From Bacillus renqingensis (lineage in GTDB: Bacteria > Bacillota > Bacilli > Bacillales > Cytobacillaceae): DNA of 46,675 bases. Below are positions 32,856 through 41,744 of the stretch, piece after piece. The first letter of the stretch is position 1. Each line of letters begins with the position of its first letter. The stretch covers positions 1-46,675 of the forward strand of contig NZ_JADDIU010000039.1 of the NCBI RefSeq assembly GCF_016464375.1, given 5' to 3'. The position numbers and the translations under genes were made by a program. Under the pieces are notes generated by a model, which ran no database searches, was not told the DNA's origin, and saw only the letters and a list, made by a program, of their open reading frames with translations.

Positions 32856-35159
32856 TCATTTCTTATTTGCAGCAACAATCAGCTGACCAAGAGAAAGCCC
32901 GCCATCATTGCAAGGAACTCGTTGATGTGTATAGACATGAAAGGCTCGATCCCTTAGGCGTCCCGCTATTTGTTTTAATAAAAATGGGTTATGAAAGCTG
33001 CCTCCAGATAAAACGACATTCTTATGAAAGCTTGGATTTCCCTCACTTATGGAAAAAATCGATTCCACACAAATCTTTACGATCGTCTCATGGAATTTTT
33101 GCACAATCTCCTTTTTCGAGACCCCATTAAAGCAATCCAGCACGATATTTTTTAACGCTGGGGCAAAATCAATAACCACGGAACCTTCCTCACTGCTTGA
33201 CAAACCGTATGGATAAGCCGGAATGGACTCAGCTTCGATCATTTGCTCCGATAGTCTTATCGCGGCTTCCCCATCGTAGGTAGATATCTGACAAATGCCT
33301 AAAATTGCACTAACGGCGTCAAATAATCGCCCACATGTGCCTGCAAGCGGACTGTTTACATCTTTTTCGAGCATATGTGTAAGGATTTCAATTTCATAGC
33401 TTTTCTTTGGGAACAATCGCTCTGCCCACTCTCGTCCTGCCGCCCCAAAGTAATCAATCAGCATTCCTGCTGCATTTCGCCAAGGCTCTTGAATCGCCCT
33501 TTCGTTCCCTGGTAAATGGGTATAGCGAAGGTGGGCTAGTCGTTTATAGCTGCTGGCATCTCCGTATAAAAGCTCAAACCCCCAGATGTGGCCGTCCTCT
33601 CCATAGCCCGTTCCATCTAAAATCACCGCAAAGGTAGCATTAGACAAGCCGTTATCCTCCATACATGAAACCATGTGGGCATGATGATGTTGAACGGGGA
33701 TAATGGGAGCGTCCATGTTGTCAGCCAACTCCGCTGTCCGATAACCGGGATGCATATCAACGGCAATCCTACCAGGGATGATGCCCATCCATTTTATTAA
33801 ATGGTTCAATTCATGTTGAAAATGCTCCACAACCTGCAAATGCTCCATTTCTCCGATATGTGGTCCGATAAAAATTTGCTCATGCCGGCCAATGGCAAAT
33901 GTATTTTTTTGCTGAGAACCAAGGGCTACCACACTGTGAACGGGTTGGTCCGTTCCCATTGGATCGGGCACATAGCCACGGGATCTTCTTAAGAAGGTCA
34001 AATGTCCATCGATCAATTGAACGACCGAATCATCGAGTGGGTGTAAGATCTCCCGATTATTCGCCAGCACGTAGTTAGCAATCCCCTCGAGGTAAGAAAA
34101 AGCCTCCTCATCACGATATAAAATCGGTAAGCCTGATGGATTGGCACTTGTCATGACTAATACCTTAACCTCTCCCTCGTCAAACAAGAGATGATGAAGC
34201 GGTGTATAGGGCAGCATTACACCTAATGTGTTCATTCCAGGTGCCAGTCCTTCAGCCAGCCCACTGCCCTTTTGCTTTTTCACAATGACGATGGGAGCTT
34301 CCGGTGATTGCAGCACCTCCTTCTCCTGCTTCGTAACTTGACAAATTTGGTTGACCGCTTCCATGGTTGCGGCCATAACAGCGAGAGGTCGATTCGGTCT
34401 TCCTTTTCTTTCCCTAAGAGTCCGGACTGCTTCTTCGTTATAAGCATCACACGCCAAATGATAGCCGCCAAGTCCTTTAATGGCGATTATTTTTCCATCA
34501 CGAAGGAGATTGGATGTCACGCTCAATGCTTCTTGCCGCCAGGCAATGGTTCTTCCACTAATCGCCTTTAAACTTACTTCCGGTCCACATGTGCCACAAG
34601 CAATTGGCTGTGCATGATGGCGCCGGTTCATCGGGTCCTCATATTCTTCCCTGCATTCCTGACACATCTCAAAATCCTTCATCACCGTAAAAGGCCGATC
34701 GTAGGGCAGCGCCTCAATAATCGTGTAGCGCGGGCCACATTGTGTGCAATTAATAAATGGATAGCGGTAGCGGAAGTTGTTCGGGTCACGCATTTCTGTT
34801 AAGCATTCATCACAAACGGCTGAATCAATTGGAATGACGAGCGAGGATTTTCCTGTTCGTTCACTCGCAATAATGCGAAAGTCTTTCTCATCATTTTGTG
34901 GAATCTCTTTGATCTCCATTTGATCAATTTTGGAAAGCCGAGGAGATTTTGATTGAATCGCAGTGATAAAATGACTGATATCTGCAGGTGATCCTTCTGC
35001 AAAAATTTTGACCCCATCCATATTGTTTTGGACCGTTCCTTTTATGCCATACTCAGCTGCTATTTGAAAGATGAAAGGGCGGAATCCAACGCCCTGAACC
35101 CGCCCTTTTACGGTTACTTTTACCGCTCTACATTTTGTTTGTATGCTTGTTTGATCCAT
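32856..35159 (-). CDS. hypF: Carbamoyltransferase HypF, 767 aa
   Basis: Makes the carbamoyl-adenylate used for the cyanide ligands. Domains in order: acylphosphatase (KVTVKGRVQGVGFRPF, about residues 15-30), two zinc fingers (CDECLTEMRDP...CTQC, and CQECREEYEDP...CGTC), a YrdC/Sua5 domain (GKIIAIKGLGGYHLACDAYN), and a Kae1-like carbamoyltransferase domain with QHHHAHMVSCM and VVLSGGSFHN. All are intact. ATG 35159 is preferred to the GTG three codons before. It overlaps hypB by 40 bp. Confidence 0.95.
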   Translation of the reverse strand: MDQTSIQTKCRAVKVTVKGRVQGVGFRPFIFQIAAEYGIKGTVQNNMDGVKIFAEGSPADISHFITAIQSKSPRLSKIDQMEIKEIPQNDEKDFRIIASERTGKSSLVIPIDSAVCDECLTEMRDPNNFRYRYPFINCTQCGPRYTIIEALPYDRPFTVMKDFEMCQECREEYEDPMNRRHHAQPIACGTCGPEVSLKAISGRTIAWRQEALSVTSNLLRDGKIIAIKGLGGYHLACDAYNEEAVRTLRERKGRPNRPLAVMAATMEAVNQICQVTKQEKEVLQSPEAPIVIVKKQKGSGLAEGLAPGMNTLGVMLPYTPLHHLLFDEGEVKVLVMTSANPSGLPILYRDEEAFSYLEGIANYVLANNREILHPLDDSVVQLIDGHLTFLRRSRGYVPDPMGTDQPVHSVVALGSQQKNTFAIGRHEQIFIGPHIGEMEHLQVVEHFQHELNHLIKWMGIIPGRIAVDMHPGYRTAELADNMDAPIIPVQHHHAHMVSCMEDNGLSNATFAVILDGTGYGEDGHIWGFELLYGDASSYKRLAHLRYTHLPGNERAIQEPWRNAAGMLIDYFGAAGREWAERLFPKKSYEIEILTHMLEKDVNSPLAGTCGRLFDAVSAILGICQISTYDGEAAIRLSEQMIEAESIPAYPYGLSSSEEGSVVIDFAPALKNIVLDCFNGVSKKEIVQKFHETIVKICVESIFSISEGNPSFHKNVVLSGGSFHNPFLLKQIAGRLRDRAFHVYTHQRVPCNDGGLSLGQLIVAANKK

Positions 35160-35779
35160 GATAGCCACTCATCCAATCCTTCGCCAGTGCGTGATGATAC
35201 TTGTATCAATCTAGATTGTGGATTAATTCCCAGTAAATCCTCCATCGCCATTTTCACATCAAAGTCTAGATATGGTAATAAATCAATTTTATTTAGCACC
35301 ACCATCTCTGTTCGGCGAAACATAACCGGATACTTAGGAATTTTATCATTTCCTTCAGGTACGCTTAAAATGGCCACCTTGTGATTTTGGCCAAGATCAT
35401 ATCCCGATGGACAAACAAGGTTTCCAACGTTTTCGATAAATAAAAGATCAATATCATCAAAGTCGAATTCAGGCAACACTTTTGCAACCATTCTTGCATC
35501 TAAATGGCAGCCGCCATTTGTATTGATTTGGACTGCCTGTGCACCAAAAGCCCTGATGCGGTCCGCATCCTTTTCAGTTGCTAAATCTCCTTCAATTACA
35601 CCAATGCGATATTCCTTCCCTAGTCGAGCAACGGTTTTCTCCAGTAAGGTCGTTTTTCCGGCACCCGGAGAACTCATTAAATTGATGACCAGTGTTTTGT
35701 TCTTTTCAAATAGATCCCTATTATAGCTAGCGGCAGTATTGTTATCAGCAAGCACTTCTACATCTAAATCAATTTTCAT
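35120..35779 (-). CDS. hypB: Hydrogenase nickel-insertion GTPase HypB, 219 aa
   Basis: A SIMIBI-class GTPase that powers nickel delivery with HypA. P-loop SSPGAGKTT (about residues 36-44), ENVGNLVCPSGYDLG (about 114-128, metal-binding Cys) and NKIDLLPYL (about 160-168, guanine specificity). It lacks the N-terminal CxxCGC nickel site and any His-rich storage stretch, so it is the minimal form. AAGGGAG supports ATG 35779. Confidence 0.95.
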   Translation of the reverse strand: MKIDLDVEVLADNNTAASYNRDLFEKNKTLVINLMSSPGAGKTTLLEKTVARLGKEYRIGVIEGDLATEKDADRIRAFGAQAVQINTNGGCHLDARMVAKVLPEFDFDDIDLLFIENVGNLVCPSGYDLGQNHKVAILSVPEGNDKIPKYPVMFRRTEMVVLNKIDLLPYLDFDVKMAMEDLLGINPQSRLIQVSSRTGEGLDEWLSWIKQAYKQNVER

Positions 35780-35783
35780 ATTC

Positions 35784-36134
35784 CTAACTCCCTTCATATG
35801 ACTGAACTTTGAATGTTTCACCGGCAGTCAGAATGCCACTGGGCAGGCTGCATTTCGGACAAATACTAAGGCGTGCATCTGGATTATATTCAAATCCGCA
35901 TACGGTACATTTGGCTCTGGCCGCTTCTTTCTTTATGACTAATTCGGATTGCTCGGATAATAATGCAAGCCCTCTCGCTCGAAAAATAGTAAATGCCATT
36001 TCTAGCGCATCCGGCAAAGCATTGCTTAAATCTCCGACAATCAATTCCACTTTCTCGATTTTTTCCATATTTCTTGAACGTGCATCTTTTTCAATGAGCT
36101 GGAGGATATCCCCCATAAGTGCCATTTCATGCAT
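35784..36134 (-). CDS. hypA: Hydrogenase nickel metallochaperone HypA, 116 aa
   Basis: Binds nickel through the N-terminal MHE (Met1-His2-Glu3) and zinc through two CxxC pairs (CTVCG at about 73-77 and CPKCS at about 91-95). ATG 36134 gives the MHEMALM start that the family requires; longer frames would bury the nickel site. AAGGAAG precedes it. Just 4 bp before hypB. Confidence 0.94.
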   Translation of the reverse strand: MHEMALMGDILQLIEKDARSRNMEKIEKVELIVGDLSNALPDALEMAFTIFRARGLALLSEQSELVIKKEAARAKCTVCGFEYNPDARLSICPKCSLPSGILTAGETFKVQSYEGS

Positions 36135-36174
36135 ACCGATCTTCCTTATAATGATAGTCACCTGAAAATTTATT

Positions 36175-36591
36175 TTAATTTATGCCTACAAATAGTTTTC
36201 CTAATTCGTTCTTTAAAGGATATCTTTTCAATTGTAAGGTGCCTTCGTCTGAATCGACATGATAAATATCTTCACAAGTGAAACATTTAAAGACTTTTTC
36301 ATATGAAAGCCATTGTGGCATGGTTTGGCAGTTTGGACATAACTTTTGATACGCCTTGTATTTTTGCTGATCAGCTATTATGACTATCGCCTTTCCAGCT
36401 GCAAAGAGGTCATGTACCCCTTCTGCGGAAATAGACTCTACCGTTCCGACTTCAACCCATTTTATTCCTATAAATTCATCGACCATCGAATCAAACTTGT
36501 CCAAATGATTGATGATTAGGGGAGTGGTCACTTCCTTTACCGTCCCGAATAACCCTTTCCCCATTTCGGCAAAAAACTCGGAGCGCTTCAT
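36175..36591 (-). CDS. Hydrogenase-operon protein with a Rieske-like, all-cysteine metal site, 138 aa
   Basis: The N-terminal 80 residues resemble the beta-sandwich of Rieske-type proteins (KWVEVGTVESIS, KAIVIIADQQKYKAYQKL). CPNC (about residues 94-97) and CFTC (about 112-115) then take the place of the usual CxH...CxxH pairs. The spacing and the following EDIYHVDSDEG (compare ARFDLxTG) support the resemblance. It may bind zinc, rubredoxin-like iron, or a modified cluster. It sits between the maturation protease and hypA, overlapping the former by 4 bp. I do not know a name. A role in assembly or in electron transfer from the small subunit is inference. Confidence 0.6.
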   Translation of the reverse strand: MKRSEFFAEMGKGLFGTVKEVTTPLIINHLDKFDSMVDEFIGIKWVEVGTVESISAEGVHDLFAAGKAIVIIADQQKYKAYQKLCPNCQTMPQWLSYEKVFKCFTCEDIYHVDSDEGTLQLKRYPLKNELGKLFVGIN

Positions 36592-37112
36592 GTATTCTCA
36601 CTCCATCTTCGGACTTGGTCGACGACGTTTGTCACTAATTCCGGGATCTTTGTTTTTACGATATGGGAAAGCTCAAGCCCCAGCTCCAGTGTCGCCGGCT
36701 GGATGCCGAACATAATCATTTCTTTTGGCAATCTTTCCTGCAAATCCGCAGCAAGCAGAACTTCCTGAAACCCAATTTGATGGACAGACATTTTGACACC
36801 ATAATATTTCGGAATTTCTTCATTGCAAATCATCATGAGCTCTCCAGCCGGCTTCCCCGCATTGATCGCATCAATGATGATAAGATAATCCGCTTCCTCA
36901 ACTGGCTCTAGCAATTTCATGCCATCCGTTGCCCCTTCAATGATTTCAACATTGGTAAAATCAGTTAAAGCTTCTTCCAAATACGGTAAAAGGTGAACGC
37001 CAACACCCTCATCCGAAAAGAGGGTGTTGCCAATTCCAATTATTTTAATAGGCTCTGTTCGTGCTATTAACTGATTATGCACTCTTTTCGCCTTCTGACT
37101 TATGGTCTTCAT
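36588..37112 (-). CDS. Hydrogenase maturation endopeptidase (HyaD/HupD family), 174 aa
   Basis: Removes the C-terminal extension of the large subunit once nickel is in place. Motifs: IGIGNTLFSDEGVGVHLLPY (about residues 25-44, with the nickel-binding Glu/Asp), IDAINAGKPAGEL (about 81-93, second Asp) and SVHQIGFQEVL (about 109-119, nickel-binding His). ATG 37112 has GAAGGA 8 nt upstream. The gene overlaps the cytochrome b gene by 38 bp. Its substrate is the large subunit encoded two genes upstream. Confidence 0.9.
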   Translation of the reverse strand: MKTISQKAKRVHNQLIARTEPIKIIGIGNTLFSDEGVGVHLLPYLEEALTDFTNVEIIEGATDGMKLLEPVEEADYLIIIDAINAGKPAGELMMICNEEIPKYYGVKMSVHQIGFQEVLLAADLQERLPKEMIMFGIQPATLELGLELSHIVKTKIPELVTNVVDQVRRWSENT

Positions 37113-37854
37113 CGCCCGTATCCTTCTTTTCATTTTTATATCCTGTAAAGATGGATGAAATGGCTCCATTCCTGGTTAACCAGTCGTCTCGGAACGCCAT
37201 GTAAACATGTATAACAATAAAGATGACAAAGCACCAGGCAACTAGGTGGTGAACAGAACGAACCGTAAAGCTATCACCGCCAAAAATCACACCAAAGTGA
37301 CTAAAAAACCCACCGAGCTTCGACTCAAATTGCGGTTCAAAATATAAATAATAGCCTGTAAAAATCATAACAATGGAACCAAGACCAATAAAAATCAAGT
37401 AGCTTAATTCAGCCAGCTTGTTATGTCCAATCGTATGCTGCTTTTTGTTTGGTAAAAAGAGATAAAATTTAACAGTTTGCCAAACATCTTTCCAAAACTG
37501 CCGTTTTAAAGGATTGGATTTCGCATATTTATTTCCTTTATAGGCCCAATATAATCGGTAGATTAAGGCTGCAGTAAACACAAATGCCGTAAAGAAATGA
37601 ATGTAGCGAGCCCAGCCCATTAAATTAGAAAAGTAGGCTTCTTCTGGTATCGATGAACCGACAAATGGATTGCCAATATAAATACCCGTTATCATTAAAA
37701 CAACAATTGCAACCGCATTGACCCAATGGAAAATCCGAACGGGAAGCTCCCAGACATACACTTTCCCTAATTCTTTATTGGAATCGGCTGTACTGTTACC
37801 TCCTTGAGCAAAGGTCGAATTCGGCTGTAGACTCTTATTGTTGGCATTGGACAT
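37075..37854 (-). CDS. Ni/Fe-hydrogenase b-type cytochrome subunit, 259 aa
   Basis: The membrane anchor that passes electrons from the hydrogenase to quinone. Four helices carry heme-ligating His residues: VRIFHWVNAVAIVVLMITG (about residues 36-54), YIHFFTAFVFTAALIYRLYW (about 88-107), then AELSYLIFIGLGSIVMIFTG and SVHHLVAWCFVIFIVIHVYM. An N-terminal extension of about 30 polar residues is present. GGAGGAGGG precedes the ATG, 13 bp after the large subunit. Confidence 0.92.
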   Translation of the reverse strand: MSNANNKSLQPNSTFAQGGNSTADSNKELGKVYVWELPVRIFHWVNAVAIVVLMITGIYIGNPFVGSSIPEEAYFSNLMGWARYIHFFTAFVFTAALIYRLYWAYKGNKYAKSNPLKRQFWKDVWQTVKFYLFLPNKKQHTIGHNKLAELSYLIFIGLGSIVMIFTGYYLYFEPQFESKLGGFFSHFGVIFGGDSFTVRSVHHLVAWCFVIFIVIHVYMAFRDDWLTRNGAISSIFTGYKNEKKDTGDEDHKSEGEKSA

Positions 37855-37867
37855 TTGATCCCTCCTC

Positions 37868-39583
37868 CTAGCCTAATCTGATTTCCGTTGACTCTTGGCT
37901 CTCTAAGTCGGTTAAATGCACGGCGCATGCTAAGCAAGGGTCGAACGAGTGGACAATCCGTAATATTTCGAGCGGCTTTTTCGGGTCAGCAATCGGTGTA
38001 TCTTTTAATGATGCTTCATATGCTCCAATGTTGCCGTTATGATCGATTGGAGAAGCATTCCACGTTGTTGGGACTACAGCCTGATAGTTCTTCACTTTTT
38101 TATCGGCGATTTGAATCCAATGTCCAAGTGCGCCCCGTGGAGCTTCCATCCAGCCAACACCTTTGGCTGTATTTGACCATGTTTCCGGTTCCCATTTGGT
38201 ACGATTGAACGTTGTTTCATCTCCATTTTTAATATTTTCCAATAACTGATCCATATCACTTCTCATCCAGTCTGATACCAGGACAGATTCAAGACCACGA
38301 GCTACTGTTCTTCCTAAAGCAGATTGAAGTGCCTCCAATGGAATATTTAATTTCTTCAATGTATCGTCAACAAGATTGACATAATCCTTACGACCAGATG
38401 CATATCCCACCATCATTCTAGCTAATGGACCTGTTTCCATTGGCTTTTCATTCCATCTTGGGGCCTTTAGCCAGCTATATTTGTCTTCAACATTTAATTG
38501 ATCGTATGGTGGCTTAGGGCCAGTAAAATGGAAGGTTGTTTCACCCTCAAATGGATGCCTTCCACCCGTATCCTTGCCATCATAGGTGTACCAGGAGTGA
38601 TCAATAAATTCCTTAATCTGTTCTGGGTCTTTTAGATTTAAATCATGAATCTTTTTCAGATCTCCATCTAAAATAATTCCTCGGGGAATACGGTACGTAT
38701 CGATATCGCGAATATCTCCCGTCGGGAAATCACCATAAACGAGATAGTTATTTAAACCACCGCCATATGTCCAATCTTTATAGTATGAGCCGATGGCAAG
38801 CAAGTCAGGGATATACACTTTTGATACAAATTCTCTTGCCTGATCAATCAATTGGGAAACATTCATTAATCGTTCAGCATGAATCCCGTTATCACTATTG
38901 ATATCTAAAGGAGTAGCCATTCCACCTACTAAATAATGCGGATGCGGATTCTTCCCTCCAAAAATGGTTTGGATTTTCACGATTTCCTTTTGCCAATCTA
39001 GCGCTTCCAGATAGTGAGCAACGGCAAGTAAATTCATTTCAGGAGGAAGCTTATATGCAGGATGACCCCAATATCCATTTGCAAATATTCCAAGCTGTCC
39101 ACTGTCCACTACTCTTTTTACCTTGTTTTTCACTTCGGCAAAATAGCCTGGAGATGATTTGGACCAATCGGAGATTGATTGAGCAAGCTTACTTGTTTTA
39201 TTGGGATCAGCATGAAGGGCATCCACCACATCCACCCAGTCAAATGCATGCAAATGATAGAAATGAACGACATGGTCATGAATAAATAATACTGCATTCA
39301 TAATATTACGAATCAAAGTTGCATTTTTCGGGACTTTAATATCAAGTGCATCTTCCACGGAACGAATCGATGCAAGGGCATGTGAGCTTGTACAAACACC
39401 GCAGATTCTTTGGACAAAAGCCCAAACATCGCGAGGGTCTCTATCACGTACAATTAGTTCAAGGCCACGTACTGATGTTCCTGAACTATAAGCCTTTGCA
39501 ATCGCTCCATCCTGAATATCTGCCTCAATCCGAAGATGTCCTTCTATTCTTGAAATTGGGTCGACTACAATTCGTTTTGTCAT
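37868..39583 (-). CDS. [NiFe] hydrogenase large subunit, 571 aa
   Basis: Carries the NiFe active site. The N-terminal ligand motif is QRICGVCTSSHALASIRSVE (about residues 58-77) and the C-terminal motif is DPCLACAVH (about 548-556), giving the four cysteines that bind nickel. The 15 residues after His (LTDLESQESTEIRLG) form the peptide removed by the protease. The start follows VDPISRIEGHLRI. It overlaps the small-subunit stop by one base. The length and motifs are those of membrane-bound uptake (group 1) enzymes. Confidence 0.96.
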   Translation of the reverse strand: MTKRIVVDPISRIEGHLRIEADIQDGAIAKAYSSGTSVRGLELIVRDRDPRDVWAFVQRICGVCTSSHALASIRSVEDALDIKVPKNATLIRNIMNAVLFIHDHVVHFYHLHAFDWVDVVDALHADPNKTSKLAQSISDWSKSSPGYFAEVKNKVKRVVDSGQLGIFANGYWGHPAYKLPPEMNLLAVAHYLEALDWQKEIVKIQTIFGGKNPHPHYLVGGMATPLDINSDNGIHAERLMNVSQLIDQAREFVSKVYIPDLLAIGSYYKDWTYGGGLNNYLVYGDFPTGDIRDIDTYRIPRGIILDGDLKKIHDLNLKDPEQIKEFIDHSWYTYDGKDTGGRHPFEGETTFHFTGPKPPYDQLNVEDKYSWLKAPRWNEKPMETGPLARMMVGYASGRKDYVNLVDDTLKKLNIPLEALQSALGRTVARGLESVLVSDWMRSDMDQLLENIKNGDETTFNRTKWEPETWSNTAKGVGWMEAPRGALGHWIQIADKKVKNYQAVVPTTWNASPIDHNGNIGAYEASLKDTPIADPKKPLEILRIVHSFDPCLACAVHLTDLESQESTEIRLG

Positions 39584-40674
39584 TATGACTCACCCTCTTC
39601 TTTCGATCCATGATCATTCTTTTTCTTCTTTACGACGGCGGTTATTCCGGCATGTGCCGCTACACCAGCAACTGTGAGTCCTGTTAAGGCGATGCCGACT
39701 TTATCAGGATTGATAGTTGTTTGCGTACCCGGGATTTTAGCCCTGCGTGTGAAGAATGGACCGTTATCCCAGAAATCCCTTTCTGTGCAGCCAATACATG
39801 GATTTCCTGATTGAATAGGATAGCTTGTGCCACCATTCCAGCGCATTTCCGGGCAGGCACTGTAAGTAGTCGGTCCTTTACACCCAAGTTTATATAAACA
39901 GTAACCTTGTTTTGCCCCGATATCATCAAAGGACTCAGCAAATAGCCCTGCATCAAAATAGGCCCGGCGATTACATTTATCATGAATTCGGTGTCTGAAG
40001 AAAGCCTTTGGCCTGCCCTGCTGATCTAATTCGGGAACCGTTCCAAACGTGATAACATGGGCAATAACACCCGTCATCACTTCGGCAATTGGTGGACAGC
40101 CTGGTACAAGTATGACTGGTTTATCCTTTACGATATCTGTTATTGGAACACTCTTCGTTGGATTTGGCTTAGCGGCAGGAATTCCTCCCCAAGAAGCGCA
40201 GCTTCCATATGTAATCACCATTTTCGCACCTTTGGCAGCTTCTTTTAAAATGTCCTTTGCACCTTTTCCGCCAATTGTCGTAAATTCGTCTTCAGGAACT
40301 GACCCTTCGACAACAAGCACATATTTACCTGCGTTTTCTTTTACTACATGACTCATTGCATCTTCAATTTGATGCCCTGAAGCTGCTGAGAGCACTTCAC
40401 TGTATTCCAAAGATATCATTTCAAATAAAACGCTTTCAATCTTTGGATGTGTCGATCGAATGAAAGACTCTGAACAGCCTGAACAGCTTTGGAATTCAAG
40501 CCAAATAACAGGAACCCGCTTACTAGTCTCCATGGCATGAGCAACCTTGCCCGTATCGTTGTAGGTAAGTCCCATGGTGGCAGCAAGTGCTGTACACATT
40601 TTCAAAAATTCCCGCCGAGAGATGCCTCTTGAAAGAGCCTCTTCATAAATAGTATTTTCTTTCGTTTTCAACAT
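39583..40674 (-). CDS. [NiFe] hydrogenase small subunit with Tat signal, 363 aa
   Basis: The electron-transfer subunit. A twin-arginine signal (SRREFLKMCTALAATMG, about residues 19-35) exports the folded complex. Proximal cluster: QSCSGCSES (about 62-70), GSCASWGG and PGCPP. Distal and medial clusters: HRIHDKCNRRAYFD, GYCLYKLGCKGP and NPCIGCTE. The positions that carry extra cysteines in oxygen-tolerant group 1d enzymes hold Gly here (CSGC, not CTCC; SWGG, not SWGC), so the proximal cluster should be standard [4Fe-4S]. A C-terminal helix (about 327-345) anchors it. GGGGGG precedes the ATG. Confidence 0.95.
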   Translation of the reverse strand: MLKTKENTIYEEALSRGISRREFLKMCTALAATMGLTYNDTGKVAHAMETSKRVPVIWLEFQSCSGCSESFIRSTHPKIESVLFEMISLEYSEVLSAASGHQIEDAMSHVVKENAGKYVLVVEGSVPEDEFTTIGGKGAKDILKEAAKGAKMVITYGSCASWGGIPAAKPNPTKSVPITDIVKDKPVILVPGCPPIAEVMTGVIAHVITFGTVPELDQQGRPKAFFRHRIHDKCNRRAYFDAGLFAESFDDIGAKQGYCLYKLGCKGPTTYSACPEMRWNGGTSYPIQSGNPCIGCTERDFWDNGPFFTRRAKIPGTQTTINPDKVGIALTGLTVAGVAAHAGITAVVKKKKNDHGSKEEGES

Positions 40675-40828
40675 GTAACGTCCCCCCTTCTTTTGTCGTA
40701 GTTTAATAGATTTTTTTAGGCTGCTCTGTCAATTAATGCTGATGTGATTTCTTTGGTGAACTGACTATACTATAATCACAAAACCTCCTATTGTTTTAAA
40801 ATACTACTTCATAAACACTATTCTTTTA

Positions 40829-40857
40829 GCAGTAGTAAAAATTCATTAAATTGTCAA
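40829..40857 (-). promoter_or_regulatory. Possible promoter of the hydrogenase operon
   Basis: A consensus -35 TTGACA (40857-40852) is followed 17 bp later by a poor -10 (TACTGC, 40834-40829), which suggests that an activator is needed. The leader of about 150 nt contains AGGAGG with no gene attached. CACACTGTG near 40900 is a small palindrome of unknown role. No clear FNR box was found. Confidence 0.25.
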
Positions 40858-40970
40858 ATCATTATGTATAAATCGTGAACATTTTGTTAGATGACACAGT
40901 GTGAGAGCTTTTCTCTATTAAAATTTAGAAGACTTTAAGTAGATATCATCAAAATATGGGGTGAGAAAAA

Positions 40971-41678
40971 GTGGGAGGAACTTTACTATCTATTCTTTCA
41001 TTGGGATTTGTTCTAGGATTGAAGCATGCTTTAGAGCCTGACCATGTCATTGCCGTTTCGACAATTGCGAGCCAAAGCAAAAAGTTATCTCGATCATCGT
41101 TAGCTGGTGTCTTCTGGGGAATTGGCCATACCTTGACATTATTTGTAGTCGGAATGACAGTTATTTTTATGAAGGGAGAGATTCCTGAAAAATGGGCAAT
41201 GTCTCTTGAATTTCTCGTAGGAATCATGCTTGTTTACTTAGGGATTTCCAGCATCGTGTCTTTAAGCAAGATGAAGGCCACCACACATAAGCATACGGTA
41301 GTAGCCGATAGTCATTATCATTTGCATCCAGTCAAGACAGGCTCCGAACATATCCATAAAAGAGTCTCTTATTGGAAGTCCTTGTGCATTGGGATTGTCC
41401 ACGGTCTTGCAGGGAGTGCTGCCATGGTTGTTTTAACGATGTCAACAGTCAACTCCGTATGGGAAGGTGCCGTTTATATGCTCGTGTTCGGATTAGGTAC
41501 CGTAGTCGGAATGCTCCTATCCACGACCATTATTGGCATCCCCTTCGTATTAAGTGCCAATCAATTTCAAGTTAATTCCTGGCTGACCAGGGTGACCGGG
41601 ACCGTCAGCACCCTTTTTGGAATTTATTACATGTACAATCTTGGTATAACAGAAGGGTTGTTTTCTTTGTGGTTTTAA
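40971..41678 (+). CDS. Nickel/cobalt transporter-like protein (UreH/NiCoT-like), 235 aa
   Basis: Six membrane segments; the first contains GLKHALEPDHVIAVSTI (about residues 14-30), the HX4DH metal-selective motif of nickel/cobalt permeases. A second helix has GIVHGLAGSAAMVVL, and a His-rich cytoplasmic loop (HKHTVVADSHYHLHPVKTGS, about 104-123) could collect metal. The start is GTG 40971 after GGGGTGA. It is divergent from the hydrogenase small subunit and inside the duplicated boundaries of the island, so nickel supply for this enzyme is the likely job. Annotation pipelines may call it UreH or a sulfite exporter. Confidence 0.8.
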   Translation: MGGTLLSILSLGFVLGLKHALEPDHVIAVSTIASQSKKLSRSSLAGVFWGIGHTLTLFVVGMTVIFMKGEIPEKWAMSLEFLVGIMLVYLGISSIVSLSKMKATTHKHTVVADSHYHLHPVKTGSEHIHKRVSYWKSLCIGIVHGLAGSAAMVVLTMSTVNSVWEGAVYMLVFGLGTVVGMLLSTTIIGIPFVLSANQFQVNSWLTRVTGTVSTLFGIYYMYNLGITEGLFSLWF

Positions 41679-41744
41679 GGAGTGATTTCCCCTACTACAT
41701 TATTTAAAAATAAATGCCGTTTGTTCATGTAACTATTCCCCCTC

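Noticed and set aside
40680..40780. FNR box in front of the hydrogenase operon
   Set aside because: TGTGA and TCAC-like elements exist, but not with the required 6-bp spacing.
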